60,275 nt of DNA, from contig CAJPFJ010000038.1 of assembly GCA_905339155.1 (NCBI GenBank), positions 1-60,275 on the forward strand, given 5' to 3'. The notes beneath the pieces were generated by a model. It saw only the letters and a list, made by a program, of their open reading frames with translations. It was not told the origin of the DNA and ran no database searches. Shown here one piece after another: positions 52,914 through 60,275 of this stretch (position 1 is the stretch's first letter; each line of letters starts with the position of its first letter). The stretch comes from Methanosarcinales archaeon. GTDB taxonomy: Archaea > Halobacteriota > Methanosarcinia > Methanosarcinales > Methanoperedenaceae. The translations under genes and the position numbers were made by a program.

Positions 52914-54647
52914 TTACCTCTTTAGTTTTCCGAACTCATCTTCCATGGTTTTCAGGATCACGCCAAGCGCGGTGTCAAATTCTTTCTCATATTTGACTTT
53001 GGCAAGGTCGTCTTTTGATTTCAATTTCATTATATCTTCAATAGGCGCACCGCTGTCCAGTGCATTATGGGCTTTATTTCCCCAGGTCATGATAGAGTTC
53101 AATAGTTTGAATTGTTTATCCATCGGGCAGAACGTATCAACTTCATGGTAAGCATTCTGCTGCAGGAAATATTCACGGATCATTCTTGCTACCTCAAGAG
53201 TTAATTGCTGGTCTTCCGGAAGTGCATCCGAACCCACTAACTGGACAATTTCCTGGAGTTCCGATTCCTTCTGGAGAAGTTCCATTGCATCGTTCCTGAG
53301 TTTTACCCAATCAGGAGAGACATGTTCATCATACCATGGCCCAAGAGCTTTGGTGTATAATGAATAACTATTAAGCCAGTTAATTGATGGGAAATGTCTT
53401 CTCTGGGCAAGCTTGGCATCAAGAGCCCAGAATACTTTGACTATACGAAGGGTGTTCTGTGTAATTGGTTCTGAGAAGTCACCACCGGGAGGTGAAACTG
53501 CCCCGATGACTGTAATCGAGCCTTCTTTTCCGGATAGGGCTTTTACTTTTCCTGCCCTCTCGTAAAATTCTGATAATCTTGCCGCAAGATAAGCCGGATA
53601 TCCTTCTTCACCTGGCATTTCTTCAAGACGCGAGGATATTTCTCTCATGGCTTCTGCCCAGCGGGATGTTGAATCTGCCATCAGGGATACATCATATCCC
53701 ATGTCCCTGTAATATTCAGCGATCGTAATTCCTGTATAAACCGAAGCTTCCCTTGCTGCTACCGGCATGTTGGATGTATTTGCGATAAGAACAGTTCGCT
53801 CCATTAAAGGCCGTCCGGTTTTTGGATCTTTGATCTCCGGGAATTCATATAGAACATCCGCCATTTCATTGCCGCGTTCGCCGCATCCGATATATACCAC
53901 GATCTCCGTATCGCTCCATTTTGCAAGCTGCTGCTGGGTAACTGTTTTTCCGCTCCCGAACGGACCCGGGATAGCTGCAGTCCCGCCTTTTGCAACAGGG
54001 AACAGTCCATCAAGGATCCTCTGGCCTGTGATCAGTGGTGTGGTCGGTGTCATTTTTTTGCTTACCGGCCTTGGCTTCCTGACAGGCCATTTCTGCATCA
54101 TTGTGAGGGTCTTGCCATCGGCAAGAGTGCAGATCACTTCATCAACTTTAAATTTTCCTTTCTTGATTTCGCTTACAGTTCCGGAAATCGTAGGCGGAAC
54201 AAGAATTCTATGCTCAATGTTCTGTGTTTCCTGGACTGTTCCGATTATATCTCCACCATTGATTTTATCACCTTTTTTAACAGTGGGTACAAAATCCCAT
54301 TCTTTCTCGCGAGATAGGCCGTTCGCAGAAACACCGCGCTTAATAAAATCGCCCATCTTTTCCTTTAAAACAGGAAGAGGACGCTGGATACCATCGTATA
54401 TGCTCTCAAGAAGTCCGGGTCCAAGTTCGACAGAAAGGGACATGCCTGTATTTTCTACCGGCTCACCCGGCTTTACTCCAGATGTTTCCTCATAAACCTG
54501 TACTGTGGATTTATTTCCTTCAATACCTATTACCTCACCCATCAGGCCTTCATTTCCGACTTTTACCACGTCATACATCTTGGTATTTAAGCCGGTTATA
54601 ATAACGACAGGTCCTGATATCCTATAAATTTCACCTTTATTTTTCAT
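52914..54647 (-). CDS. atpA: A-type ATP synthase subunit A, catalytic
   Basis: Catalytic subunit of A1, 577 residues. P-loop [59 protein letters not shown]; the archaeal/vacuolar non-homologous insert at about 110-190. I use the ATG at 54647, which has AGGTG at six bases, instead of a GTG three codons earlier inside that site. No intein. Confidence 0.97.
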   Translation of the reverse strand: MKNKGEIYRISGPVVIITGLNTKMYDVVKVGNEGLMGEVIGIEGNKSTVQVYEETSGVKPGEPVENTGMSLSVELGPGLLESIYDGIQRPLPVLKEKMGDFIKRGVSANGLSREKEWDFVPTVKKGDKINGGDIIGTVQETQNIEHRILVPPTISGTVSEIKKGKFKVDEVICTLADGKTLTMMQKWPVRKPRPVSKKMTPTTPLITGQRILDGLFPVAKGGTAAIPGPFGSGKTVTQQQLAKWSDTEIVVYIGCGERGNEMADVLYEFPEIKDPKTGRPLMERTVLIANTSNMPVAAREASVYTGITIAEYYRDMGYDVSLMADSTSRWAEAMREISSRLEEMPGEEGYPAYLAARLSEFYERAGKVKALSGKEGSITVIGAVSPPGGDFSEPITQNTLRIVKVFWALDAKLAQRRHFPSINWLNSYSLYTKALGPWYDEHVSPDWVKLRNDAMELLQKESELQEIVQLVGSDALPEDQQLTLEVARMIREYFLQQNAYHEVDTFCPMDKQFKLLNSIMTWGNKAHNALDSGAPIEDIMKLKSKDDLAKVKYEKEFDTALGVILKTMEDEFGKLKR

Positions 54648-54679
54648 CTGTGACACCTGCTATTTTAATTTAATTAGTA

Positions 54680-54979
54680 TTATTTCCAGAGATCTACACC
54701 AACCGCCTGTTTTATCTTATCCCTGATGTTTGTACTCTCACCCTTTCCGCCAATGGCTATCACCGTTGGCTCAACTGAGTCATCAAGTGTTTGCTGCATA
54801 TGCGGGGATAACATTCTCAGGTCATCATCATGCACTACGAGAATCGCTACGGTTCTATCATTCAATACGCTCTGGATCTTTGATTCCATATCATCTGACG
54901 TTACATCGAAAATTTTCCTGATGCCTGCAAGCCGAAATCCAATAACAAAATCACTTTTTCCAACAACTGCTATTTCCAT
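54680..54979 (-). CDS. atpF: A-type ATP synthase subunit F
   Basis: A 99-residue rotor subunit in the A1 part: MEIAVVGKSDFVIGFRLAGI at the start, AILVVHDDDLRMLSPHMQQ in the middle. Ends with its stop 32 bases before subunit A and abuts subunit C upstream without a gap. Confidence 0.94.
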   Translation of the reverse strand: MEIAVVGKSDFVIGFRLAGIRKIFDVTSDDMESKIQSVLNDRTVAILVVHDDDLRMLSPHMQQTLDDSVEPTVIAIGGKGESTNIRDKIKQAVGVDLWK

Positions 54980-55999
54980 CTACATCACCAGGTGGGCTTT
55001 TATTATTTCCTCAGGAAGTTTTGTTTCTTTTCCTCTTACTATGATTCGCAGATTATCAACTTCAAGTTTCTTACTCACGATATAATCAAGAACCGGAAGG
55101 ATTGAAAGCGGATAATAATATGATATCCTGGAAATATTGACAAGACCATATTTATCAAACCGTGTTTCTATATTGATAAGGGAAGTCAAATCACCACTTA
55201 TGTCTGCTATTGCTTTCCAGTAGGAAAATTGTTCAAGAGCCCGTACAAATTCGGGAAAAGGCAGCGTCGCAAGCCTCCCAAGATCTGCTTCCTTAAGTTC
55301 GATACCGCCAGGAATCAAGAGTTTGAGGATTTCCTCGCGTTCCATGCCTGCGCGTTTCATCCTGAATAGGATCTTCAAGTTCTTCAAATCTATTTCTGTC
55401 CTCAGGAATTTCAGGAAAAACTGGTCTTTTGAATTTTCGCCTGCTTTTATAAGATTAGCATAATACAGCTTATCCAGATTGTTCTCGATATCGGCCAGAA
55501 CTCCTTTATAACCTGAAAGTGCTGGATAATAAGGTGTTCTTGATAAAGCTGCAATAACTCCCTCTACAGTTGGGATCTTGATAATCTCCAATAGATCCCT
55601 GTATCTTAACTGGCCTGCAGAAACCACATCTTCAAGGATCTCCTCTTCGCTTGCTCCCGAGAATTTTCCGCGCAATATGGTTTTTATATTCCATATATCC
55701 CAGTATCTAAGAAATTCGGTTATGATGTAATTTGCTTCGTCCTGGGATACTTCGATCAACTTGCGGTAAGTCAAAGCCAGGTTCTGGTTCAAAGCATGTT
55801 CAAAAAGATCAGTACCCTTATACTTCTTTCCAAGTTCATCCACTTCCTTCTTATACTCGGATTCCCCGATGAATCGGGTGATCTCAGGTATTTCCATGTT
55901 AAGGAATTTGGGATACATCTCCTTCGGGATGAGTTTACCTTTCATAGCCCGAACCCTGGCCACAATATACGCATATTTGACAGCTTGTGATTTTCCCAT
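54980..55999 (-). CDS. atpC: A-type ATP synthase subunit C
   Basis: Funnel-shaped collar protein joining the D shaft to the membrane ring, about 339 residues, all helical (SQAVKYAYIVARVRAMKGKL; YWDIWNIKTILRGKFSGASE). I use the ATG at 55999, seven bases after GGTGA, which itself overlaps the subunit E stop; the GTG at 56011 is the alternative. Confidence 0.93.
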   Translation of the reverse strand: MGKSQAVKYAYIVARVRAMKGKLIPKEMYPKFLNMEIPEITRFIGESEYKKEVDELGKKYKGTDLFEHALNQNLALTYRKLIEVSQDEANYIITEFLRYWDIWNIKTILRGKFSGASEEEILEDVVSAGQLRYRDLLEIIKIPTVEGVIAALSRTPYYPALSGYKGVLADIENNLDKLYYANLIKAGENSKDQFFLKFLRTEIDLKNLKILFRMKRAGMEREEILKLLIPGGIELKEADLGRLATLPFPEFVRALEQFSYWKAIADISGDLTSLINIETRFDKYGLVNISRISYYYPLSILPVLDYIVSKKLEVDNLRIIVRGKETKLPEEIIKAHLVM

Positions 56000-56007
56000 T
56001 CCTTTTT

Positions 56008-56559
56008 TCACCCAAATAAGATATCTGAAACCTGTTTTAAGGATTGTTCACTGACATTTTTCAGGATCATGTCATACTTAAAATCCAGAACTACGCTTCC
56101 ATCAGCATTTTCCATAACAATGCCGCCGATGCAGTCAATTTCACCGGCAAATTCCAGCTTCGTCATTTTTGAAACTATTGATTTATCTTTACTTCTCGAA
56201 TATATTTTACTGTTACCGGATTGATTTTTTCCAATGATCGATTTCAGGATTTTCTGGTTCTTTTCATCCGGCAGTTTTGAGATCATTTCTTTGGTTTCCT
56301 CATAAACCTCATCAAGGATTTCCTTGCGGGCATTGAGTTTTGCTTTTTTGACCTCAAGATTGGCACTTGACAGTTCCTGCTGCTTTATTCTATCGATTTC
56401 TTTTTTTACAGCTTCTTCTCTGGCCGCTTTTATTTTAGCGGCGCTGGCCCGGGCATCTGCAATAATCTTAGAAACTTCCAAAGACGTCTCCTGGTTTATT
56501 TTCGAGGCTTCTGCCTTGCCCTTGGCCTTAATTTCTTCAACTATCGCTTCAAGTCCCAT
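56008..56559 (-). CDS. atpE: A-type ATP synthase subunit E
   Basis: A 183-residue peripheral stalk subunit: an N-terminal coiled coil (VEEIKAKGKAEASKINQETS) and a small globular C-terminal domain (DCIGGIVMENADGSVVLDFK). Pairs with subunit H in the stator. Nine bases from the c subunit gene. Confidence 0.94.
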   Translation of the reverse strand: MGLEAIVEEIKAKGKAEASKINQETSLEVSKIIADARASAAKIKAAREEAVKKEIDRIKQQELSSANLEVKKAKLNARKEILDEVYEETKEMISKLPDEKNQKILKSIIGKNQSGNSKIYSRSKDKSIVSKMTKLEFAGEIDCIGGIVMENADGSVVLDFKYDMILKNVSEQSLKQVSDILFG

Positions 56560-56568
56560 GTTTTACCT

Positions 56569-56826
56569 TTAGAATACGAACAATAAGATCAAAGCGACTA
56601 CAAGTCCGAAAATTGCTATGGATTCGGGTATAACTGTCATTAAAAGACCTTTACCGAAGAATTTCTCATCTTCTGCCATTGCGCCTACTGCTGCTGCTCC
56701 AATGGCCTGTTCACCCAAACCAGCTCCAATTCCGCAAAGTCCTACTGCTATTCCTGCTCCAATTGCAATTATTCCTTTTGCACTTGCTGCTACAATTGCT
56801 GGATCTACCACTGATGGATCTACCAT
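56569..56826 (-). CDS. atpK: A-type ATP synthase proteolipid (c subunit, K)
   Basis: An 85-residue hairpin of two membrane helices that forms the rotor ring. Helix 1 GIIAIGAGIAVGLCGIGAGL, the loop MAEDEKFFGKG, helix 2 TVIPESIAIFGLVVALILLF with the ion-carrying Glu in PESIAI. One ion site per hairpin, as in Methanosarcina. Glu-Gln in GLGEQAIG of helix 1 would be near the site; whether it binds H+ or Na+ cannot be read with certainty. The N-terminus (MVDPSVVDPAIVAASAKG) is longer than usual for a c subunit signal. Confidence 0.95.
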   Translation of the reverse strand: MVDPSVVDPAIVAASAKGIIAIGAGIAVGLCGIGAGLGEQAIGAAAVGAMAEDEKFFGKGLLMTVIPESIAIFGLVVALILLFVF

Positions 56827-56831
56827 ATTTT

Positions 56832-58802
56832 TTATTCCTCCGTATATTTTCGTTTATGACCAAAGGGAAGGTATTTTGTACCGCCCCCTTCATAAAATTT
56901 AGTGAAAAACTCCACATATTGAAGTCTCAATGAATGGATTCCCGGGCCCAGGATCCCCAATAATAAATTTATTAAATGCCCTATGAACAGAATTAGTACA
57001 CCAGCCAGGGCAAGTACTATTCCCCCGCCCAATAAAACGCCTTTCGGTCTTATGAAAAGATTCATTGACATCGTATTTACTGCAAGGGCTATTCCCGCAG
57101 AAGATAGACCAATTGCCAGTATCCTTGAGTAAGATAATACATTGCTCAAAAGTGTAGGTAATTCAAGTATTGAAATGAAGCCCTCGCCTTTTATCAGGAG
57201 AATCACTCCAATGAGCATTAATCCCGCTCCGGCAAGAAATATCATGTCACCTGTTTGCATGGGCGATTTTGACATCAATGCAGGCATTAATTTTGCTATT
57301 AATAAAACTCCTCCAATTAATATCATCATCCAGCTTCCCTTTGCATATATTGCATGCTTAAGATCATGCTTGACGACCTCATTTCGGAATCCGATCATAT
57401 AACCCAGAAGAACGTGGAATATACCTATTGCGAAACACAATAAAAGCAATGGTTTGACAGAGTCAAAACGATGTATAGGGAAATGAATTCCTGCTATTGT
57501 AGGGCCTGCTATTCCAAGAATTCCTTCCTCAGGATGTCCCTGGAATACAATATTAAATATTGGGAACCCAAAAAATTCTCCATAAATTACACCAAAAATT
57601 GTTGAGAGTACACCAGAGAACATTAATATCAATGCTATTGCATTAAGCCCTCCGGTTTTGAATTTCTGCTTTATGGCAAAGCCTATTGCTGTGACGATAA
57701 TACCATATCCCACATCACCCAGCATGAGGGCGTAAAATAATGGATATGTAATGAATAAAAATAATGATGGATCTATTTCTTTATATTTTGGGGTGGCAAA
57801 CGTATTAATTAATAGTTCAAAAGGCCTGGCAGCAACAGGATTGTCAAGCTCTATCGGAATTTCTTTTTCATCGATTTCTTCCGCAATTTTGGTTAAATAT
57901 ACCTTCCCGCCGGTATTTTTCTCCAATGCAGCTTCTATTTCATCAAATTTGTCCGATGGAACCCAACCATCTATGATAAATGCATTCACACTCGTGGCAA
58001 ACTTTAAAGGAGCCTCTGACTTCTGGGTTTCAATTGAAAGATGTTCATCCGTAGCAATTATGAATTCGGAATATTCTTCTTTTAACTTATCAAGTTCTGT
58101 TTTTATTAAAGAATATTTCTCTTTAAGGCCGCTTATCTCTTTTGTAAGGTCATCTACTATCACTGGTGGATTACCTTTTAATGGGGGAACCTTTAATTCA
58201 ACATAGGTTCGCTCTTCCTGGAGGAGTTTTTGAACCTCACCTTCAAATTCTTTTGGAATAAAGAGCGCAAAGATCTTTCGTTTTTCATGTTCTCCTACAA
58301 ATAATTCAAAATTGCTGTGAATTTTGATAAGCCGGGATTCCAGGTCAATGTCTATGTAACCTGTATACACTTTTAAAGTTTCATATCCGGTATAAGATTC
58401 CAGGGATAAAGGCAGGGCAAAGAAAGGTTTGACGGAAGACAGGAGATCTTCTTTTTCTTTCAGCCTGGACTCAATATTTCTTAACTCGTCAAACCGGGAT
58501 GAAACCTCTTTCTGGAGTTTTGTGATCTTTTCATCGATATCCGAAGATAATTCTACCTTGACTAATTTCCCGGATTCGCTTTCCTTCAGTCCCAGCTGGT
58601 TGGATATTGCTCTGAGGGAAAGAAGGTACTCTGAGAATTTGGATGCTGTTTTTAATGGACGGCCTATCTTGAAATCTTCAGTTTCTTTTGAGAAATCAGT
58701 AATATGAAGTACATTCAACTTGTGAAATATTGAAATAGTTGACTCTAATTGGTCTCTTGTACCTGCTATAACGACCTTTGTCATTTTGGTGGGTTTAAGC
58801 AT
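56832..58802 (-). CDS. atpI: A-type ATP synthase subunit I (a subunit)
   Basis: The stator membrane subunit with the ion half-channels, about 656 residues. The N-terminal 330 residues are the cytosolic part; the rest has about eight membrane helices (for example LMLGDVGYGIIVTAIGFAIK; NVLSYSRILAIGLSSAGIAL with the essential Arg in YSRILA). I use the ATG at 58802 (MLKPTKMTKVVIAG) with GAGGG upstream; it overlaps the end of subunit H by 8 bp. Confidence 0.95.
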   Translation of the reverse strand: MLKPTKMTKVVIAGTRDQLESTISIFHKLNVLHITDFSKETEDFKIGRPLKTASKFSEYLLSLRAISNQLGLKESESGKLVKVELSSDIDEKITKLQKEVSSRFDELRNIESRLKEKEDLLSSVKPFFALPLSLESYTGYETLKVYTGYIDIDLESRLIKIHSNFELFVGEHEKRKIFALFIPKEFEGEVQKLLQEERTYVELKVPPLKGNPPVIVDDLTKEISGLKEKYSLIKTELDKLKEEYSEFIIATDEHLSIETQKSEAPLKFATSVNAFIIDGWVPSDKFDEIEAALEKNTGGKVYLTKIAEEIDEKEIPIELDNPVAARPFELLINTFATPKYKEIDPSLFLFITYPLFYALMLGDVGYGIIVTAIGFAIKQKFKTGGLNAIALILMFSGVLSTIFGVIYGEFFGFPIFNIVFQGHPEEGILGIAGPTIAGIHFPIHRFDSVKPLLLLCFAIGIFHVLLGYMIGFRNEVVKHDLKHAIYAKGSWMMILIGGVLLIAKLMPALMSKSPMQTGDMIFLAGAGLMLIGVILLIKGEGFISILELPTLLSNVLSYSRILAIGLSSAGIALAVNTMSMNLFIRPKGVLLGGGIVLALAGVLILFIGHLINLLLGILGPGIHSLRLQYVEFFTKFYEGGGTKYLPFGHKRKYTEE

Positions 58803-59121
58803 TCGCCGCCCTCTCAAATTCAGTTAAAATAAATTTTGTAGCCTTGGAAATATTCTTCTTGGCTTTTGATTTGATTTCTTCTGCTTCCTGATATCCTTTC
58901 TTTATTATTTTTTCTTTTTCTTTCTTACTCTCTTCTTTCGCTTTAATTATCTCGGATTTATAATATTGAGCCGCTTCTTCTTCAGCAGATTTTAAAATTT
59001 CTCTGGCTTGTGATTTCGCTTCATTTACTTTTTGGTTTTTGACTTCATGCGCCTGGATTACCATACCCCTGGCTTCATCTTCAGCCCTTTTGATATCAGA
59101 TAAAATTTCAGCTCTTGTCAT
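58795..59121 (-). CDS. atpH: A-type ATP synthase subunit H
   Basis: A 108-residue coiled-coil peripheral stalk protein (EILSDIKRAEDEARGMVIQA; KSAEEEAAQYYKSEIIKAKE). First gene of the operon; GAGG lies seven bases before the ATG and AATAATTTAAG near 59186-59196 may be its TATA box. Confidence 0.88.
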   Translation of the reverse strand: MTRAEILSDIKRAEDEARGMVIQAHEVKNQKVNEAKSQAREILKSAEEEAAQYYKSEIIKAKEESKKEKEKIIKKGYQEAEEIKSKAKKNISKATKFILTEFERAANA

Positions 59122-59317
59122 TGAATTCCTCGTGATCTAAAATAATAGCCTCGTTTTGAATTTGATTCTGCATAGGAGACTACCTACTTAAATTATTCGG
59201 TTTTAATTGACTTTATGCGCTTGCGCACAACTATTTTAATGATAAATCGTTTTAAATGTTCACAGATGTGCATTCTTTGTAAGATGAGTATGCAAATAAA
59301 AAAAAAAGAATTAAGTA
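59122..59317 (-). promoter_or_regulatory. upstream region of the ATP synthase operon
   Basis: No gene. AT-rich, with the possible TATA run described for atpH. Transcription of the whole nine-gene operon should start here. Confidence 0.4.
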
Positions 59318-59582
59318 TTATTTTTCAACTTCATATCCGGCATTCATCCACTCTGTGATCCCACCCTGCATATTGTAAACCCGGGCAAATCCATTTTCAG
59401 CAAGTATCCTGCTGGCCTGTGCGCTTCGACTACCGGTTCTGCAATAGACCAGGATTTTCCTATCCTTCGGGATTTCTTTTAGCTTTTCGACAAGCTCCTG
59501 TTTCGGGATATCCTGGACTGCCAGCAATGTTGAGCCATTGATATGCCCCGCTGCATATTCTTCCTTTGTCCTTACATCAAGA
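59318..59582 (-). pseudogene. rhodanese cut by IS605-type element
   Basis: The frame LDVRTKEEYAAGHINGSTLL, then VYCRTGSRSAQASRILAENG with active-site Cys (CRTGSR) and QGGITEWMNAGYEVEK is a complete C-terminal part of a single-domain rhodanese (sulfurtransferase). It starts at the IS tip: TTCAC then TCTTGATGTAAGG. The usual N-terminal strand, often after a signal peptide, is missing, cut off by the element. A 69-codon protein could be started at TTG 59527 but would lack the first strands. Confidence 0.8.
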
Positions 59583-59720
59583 GTGAACTACCCCTTGCTC
59601 TCACAAGGGGCTTCCCACTTCATTGCTTCCCTATTGGGATTGCTCAGTCGGGCTTGAATTCCGGCGATACCCGCCGTACTTATATTCTGGATTATCATCG
59701 CAGATACATGGTCTCTATTT
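59583..59720 (-). ncRNA. possible omega-RNA (reRNA) scaffold of IS605-type element
   Basis: Right end of the element: hairpin CCCCTTG-TGAGAG-CAAGGGG (59591-59610), then GTAGTTCAC to the tip at 59583. It overlaps the tnpB 3' end. The following sequence on this strand, the rhodanese codons from 59582, would serve as guide. Conserved between the two copies; expression unknown. Confidence 0.4.
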
Positions 59721-60154
59721 AGCACAAGACCACAGGAAGGACATGAATGTACTCTCACTGACAGGTCTTTTGGTACATGGTGACCACATATACAGGTCTG
59801 CGATGTTCCGTTTGGATTAACCAATTCCACTATTTTACCAGCGTATTCTGCTTTGTAGATAGTTAAATTGATTAATTGTGACCATGAAGCATCTACTATT
59901 GACTTTGCAAGACAATGATTTTTAAGCATGTTTTGTATTTGCAATTTTTCAAACACTACATGGTTATAGTTATTCACAAGATTTGTACTTAATTTATGAT
60001 TGAAATCCTTTCTCTGAAATCTGATTCTCTGATGTACTTTCGCAACAATGATTCGTTGCTTATTCCTATTCTCTGAACCTTTCTTTTTCTTTGATAGATG
60101 TATCTGTTCTCGTGCAAGTCTTTTCTCGGATGCTCTAAGAGCTTGTCTGAATAT
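59588..60154 (-). pseudogene. tnpB: 5'-truncated tnpB
   Basis: Open frame of about 188 codons: LRASEKRLAREQIHLSKKKK, then RFQRKDFNHKLSTNLVNNYN, VFEKLQIQNM (RuvC-like Glu) and CPSCGLVLNRDH (zinc and last Asp). The N-terminal half with the first active-site Asp is missing. The first Cys pair is spaced C-x-C (TCICGHH), one residue short of the usual. An in-frame TGA at 60155-60157 and the IS5-like end close to 60139 mark the cut. Cannot be active. Confidence 0.8.
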
Positions 60155-60275
60155 TCAATCATTGTTTAGAAATCTGAATTTGTGACAACCGCCTGATCAT
60201 TAAGTGCACCATTGCAGCATAAATTATAGCTTCGCTTGTTTCTGATAATTCTTCGTAATCTTTACTCAACCGCCT
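60139..60275 (-). mobile_element. end of an IS5-type element, runs off window
   Basis: The frame 60159-60275 gives RRLSKDYEELSETSEAIIYA, then AMVHLMIRRLSQIQISKQ and a stop, the typical C-terminus of an IS5-group DDE transposase (the Glu in ETSEA and the following helix). Just after it, AGAGCTTGTCTGAATATTCA (60138-60157) looks like a terminal inverted repeat. The tnpB reading resumes directly beyond. The rest of the element is outside the window. Confidence 0.65.

Noticed and set aside
1..60275. tRNA genes, rRNA genes and CRISPR arrays
   Set aside because: No T-loop-like GTTCGAATC patterns with stems, no rRNA signatures and no regularly spaced repeats were seen by eye; a covariance-model search would be needed to exclude tRNAs fully.

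Overview
The window looks like a chromosomal segment of a methanogen-related archaeon of the order Methanosarcinales, most plausibly an anaerobic methanotroph of the Methanoperedens (ANME-2d) type. The evidence is a set of C1 and methanogenic-cofactor genes (ftr; cfbD-cfbC-cfbB for coenzyme F430; mptA for methanopterin), sepS for indirect Cys-tRNA synthesis, an A-type ATP synthase in the ahaHIKECFABD order known from Methanosarcina, a secreted seven-haem cytochrome c, archaeal-type ProRS, a KEOPS Cgi121 subunit and an archaeal GHMP shikimate kinase. Signals are archaeal: GGTG/GAGG ribosome-binding sites, TATA boxes, and overlapping start and stop codons within operons. The genus is an inference; there is no rRNA in the window.

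Layout. 1-2.3 kb: a nucleotidyltransferase running off the edge and an abiEi-abiEii toxin-antitoxin operon bracketed by 36-bp direct repeats. 2.3-3 kb: no gene, two families of dispersed repeats. 3-4.4 kb: proS. 4.5-9.5 kb: an AT-rich accessory patch with a small protein behind tandem operators, a zinc-ribbon/PD-(D/E)XK/Cys-rich nuclease-like protein, small membrane ORFs and an HNH-DGQHR protein; this is one of two good candidates for an undescribed system. 9.7-13.3 kb: an FwdC-like beta-helix protein with a membrane partner, and a MutS-like ATPase. 13.5-13.8 kb: a decayed relBE-like pair. 14.2-17.7 kb: cfbD-cfbC-cfbB and a truncated ACT-domain gene. 17.7-22 kb: sepS, a 38-codon ORF, aroK and chorismate mutase in a tightly overlapping operon, then a repeat-filled gap and aroC. 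22-26.2 kb: ferredoxin, a UPF0175/DUF3368 toxin-antitoxin pair, a truncated haem/calcium-binding fragment, a secreted deacetylase-phosphatase fusion and a GC-rich foreign GYD gene.

26.3-37 kb: Lhr-type helicase, CYTH protein, a TnpB remnant inserted exactly at the nreA stop codon, nreA, queD, purSL, a nitroreductase, ftr and a UPF0058 gene that seems to start with AUA. 37-44 kb: cupredoxin-like lipoprotein, two PPOX-fold proteins, a MamK-like actin in an operon with an ArlD/E-domain coiled-coil protein (the second candidate system), a heptahaem cytochrome, mptA and a duplicated membrane protein. 44-50.9 kb: mutL-cgi121, hisB, a zinc-ribbon protein, HARP RNase P with a membrane protein, hisF, and an HTH regulator followed by gene debris. 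50.9-59.1 kb: the A-type ATP synthase operon. 59.3 kb to the end: a rhodanese gene cut by an IS605-type tnpB, which is itself cut by an IS5-type element.

How it fits together: ftr, mptA and cfbBCD supply enzyme and cofactors for the methanogenesis/reverse-methanogenesis pathway; the secreted cytochrome serves respiratory electron transfer; the ATP synthase uses the resulting ion gradient. sepS, aroK, chorismate mutase, aroC, hisB, hisF and purSL are ordinary anabolic genes. I see no tRNA, rRNA or CRISPR array.
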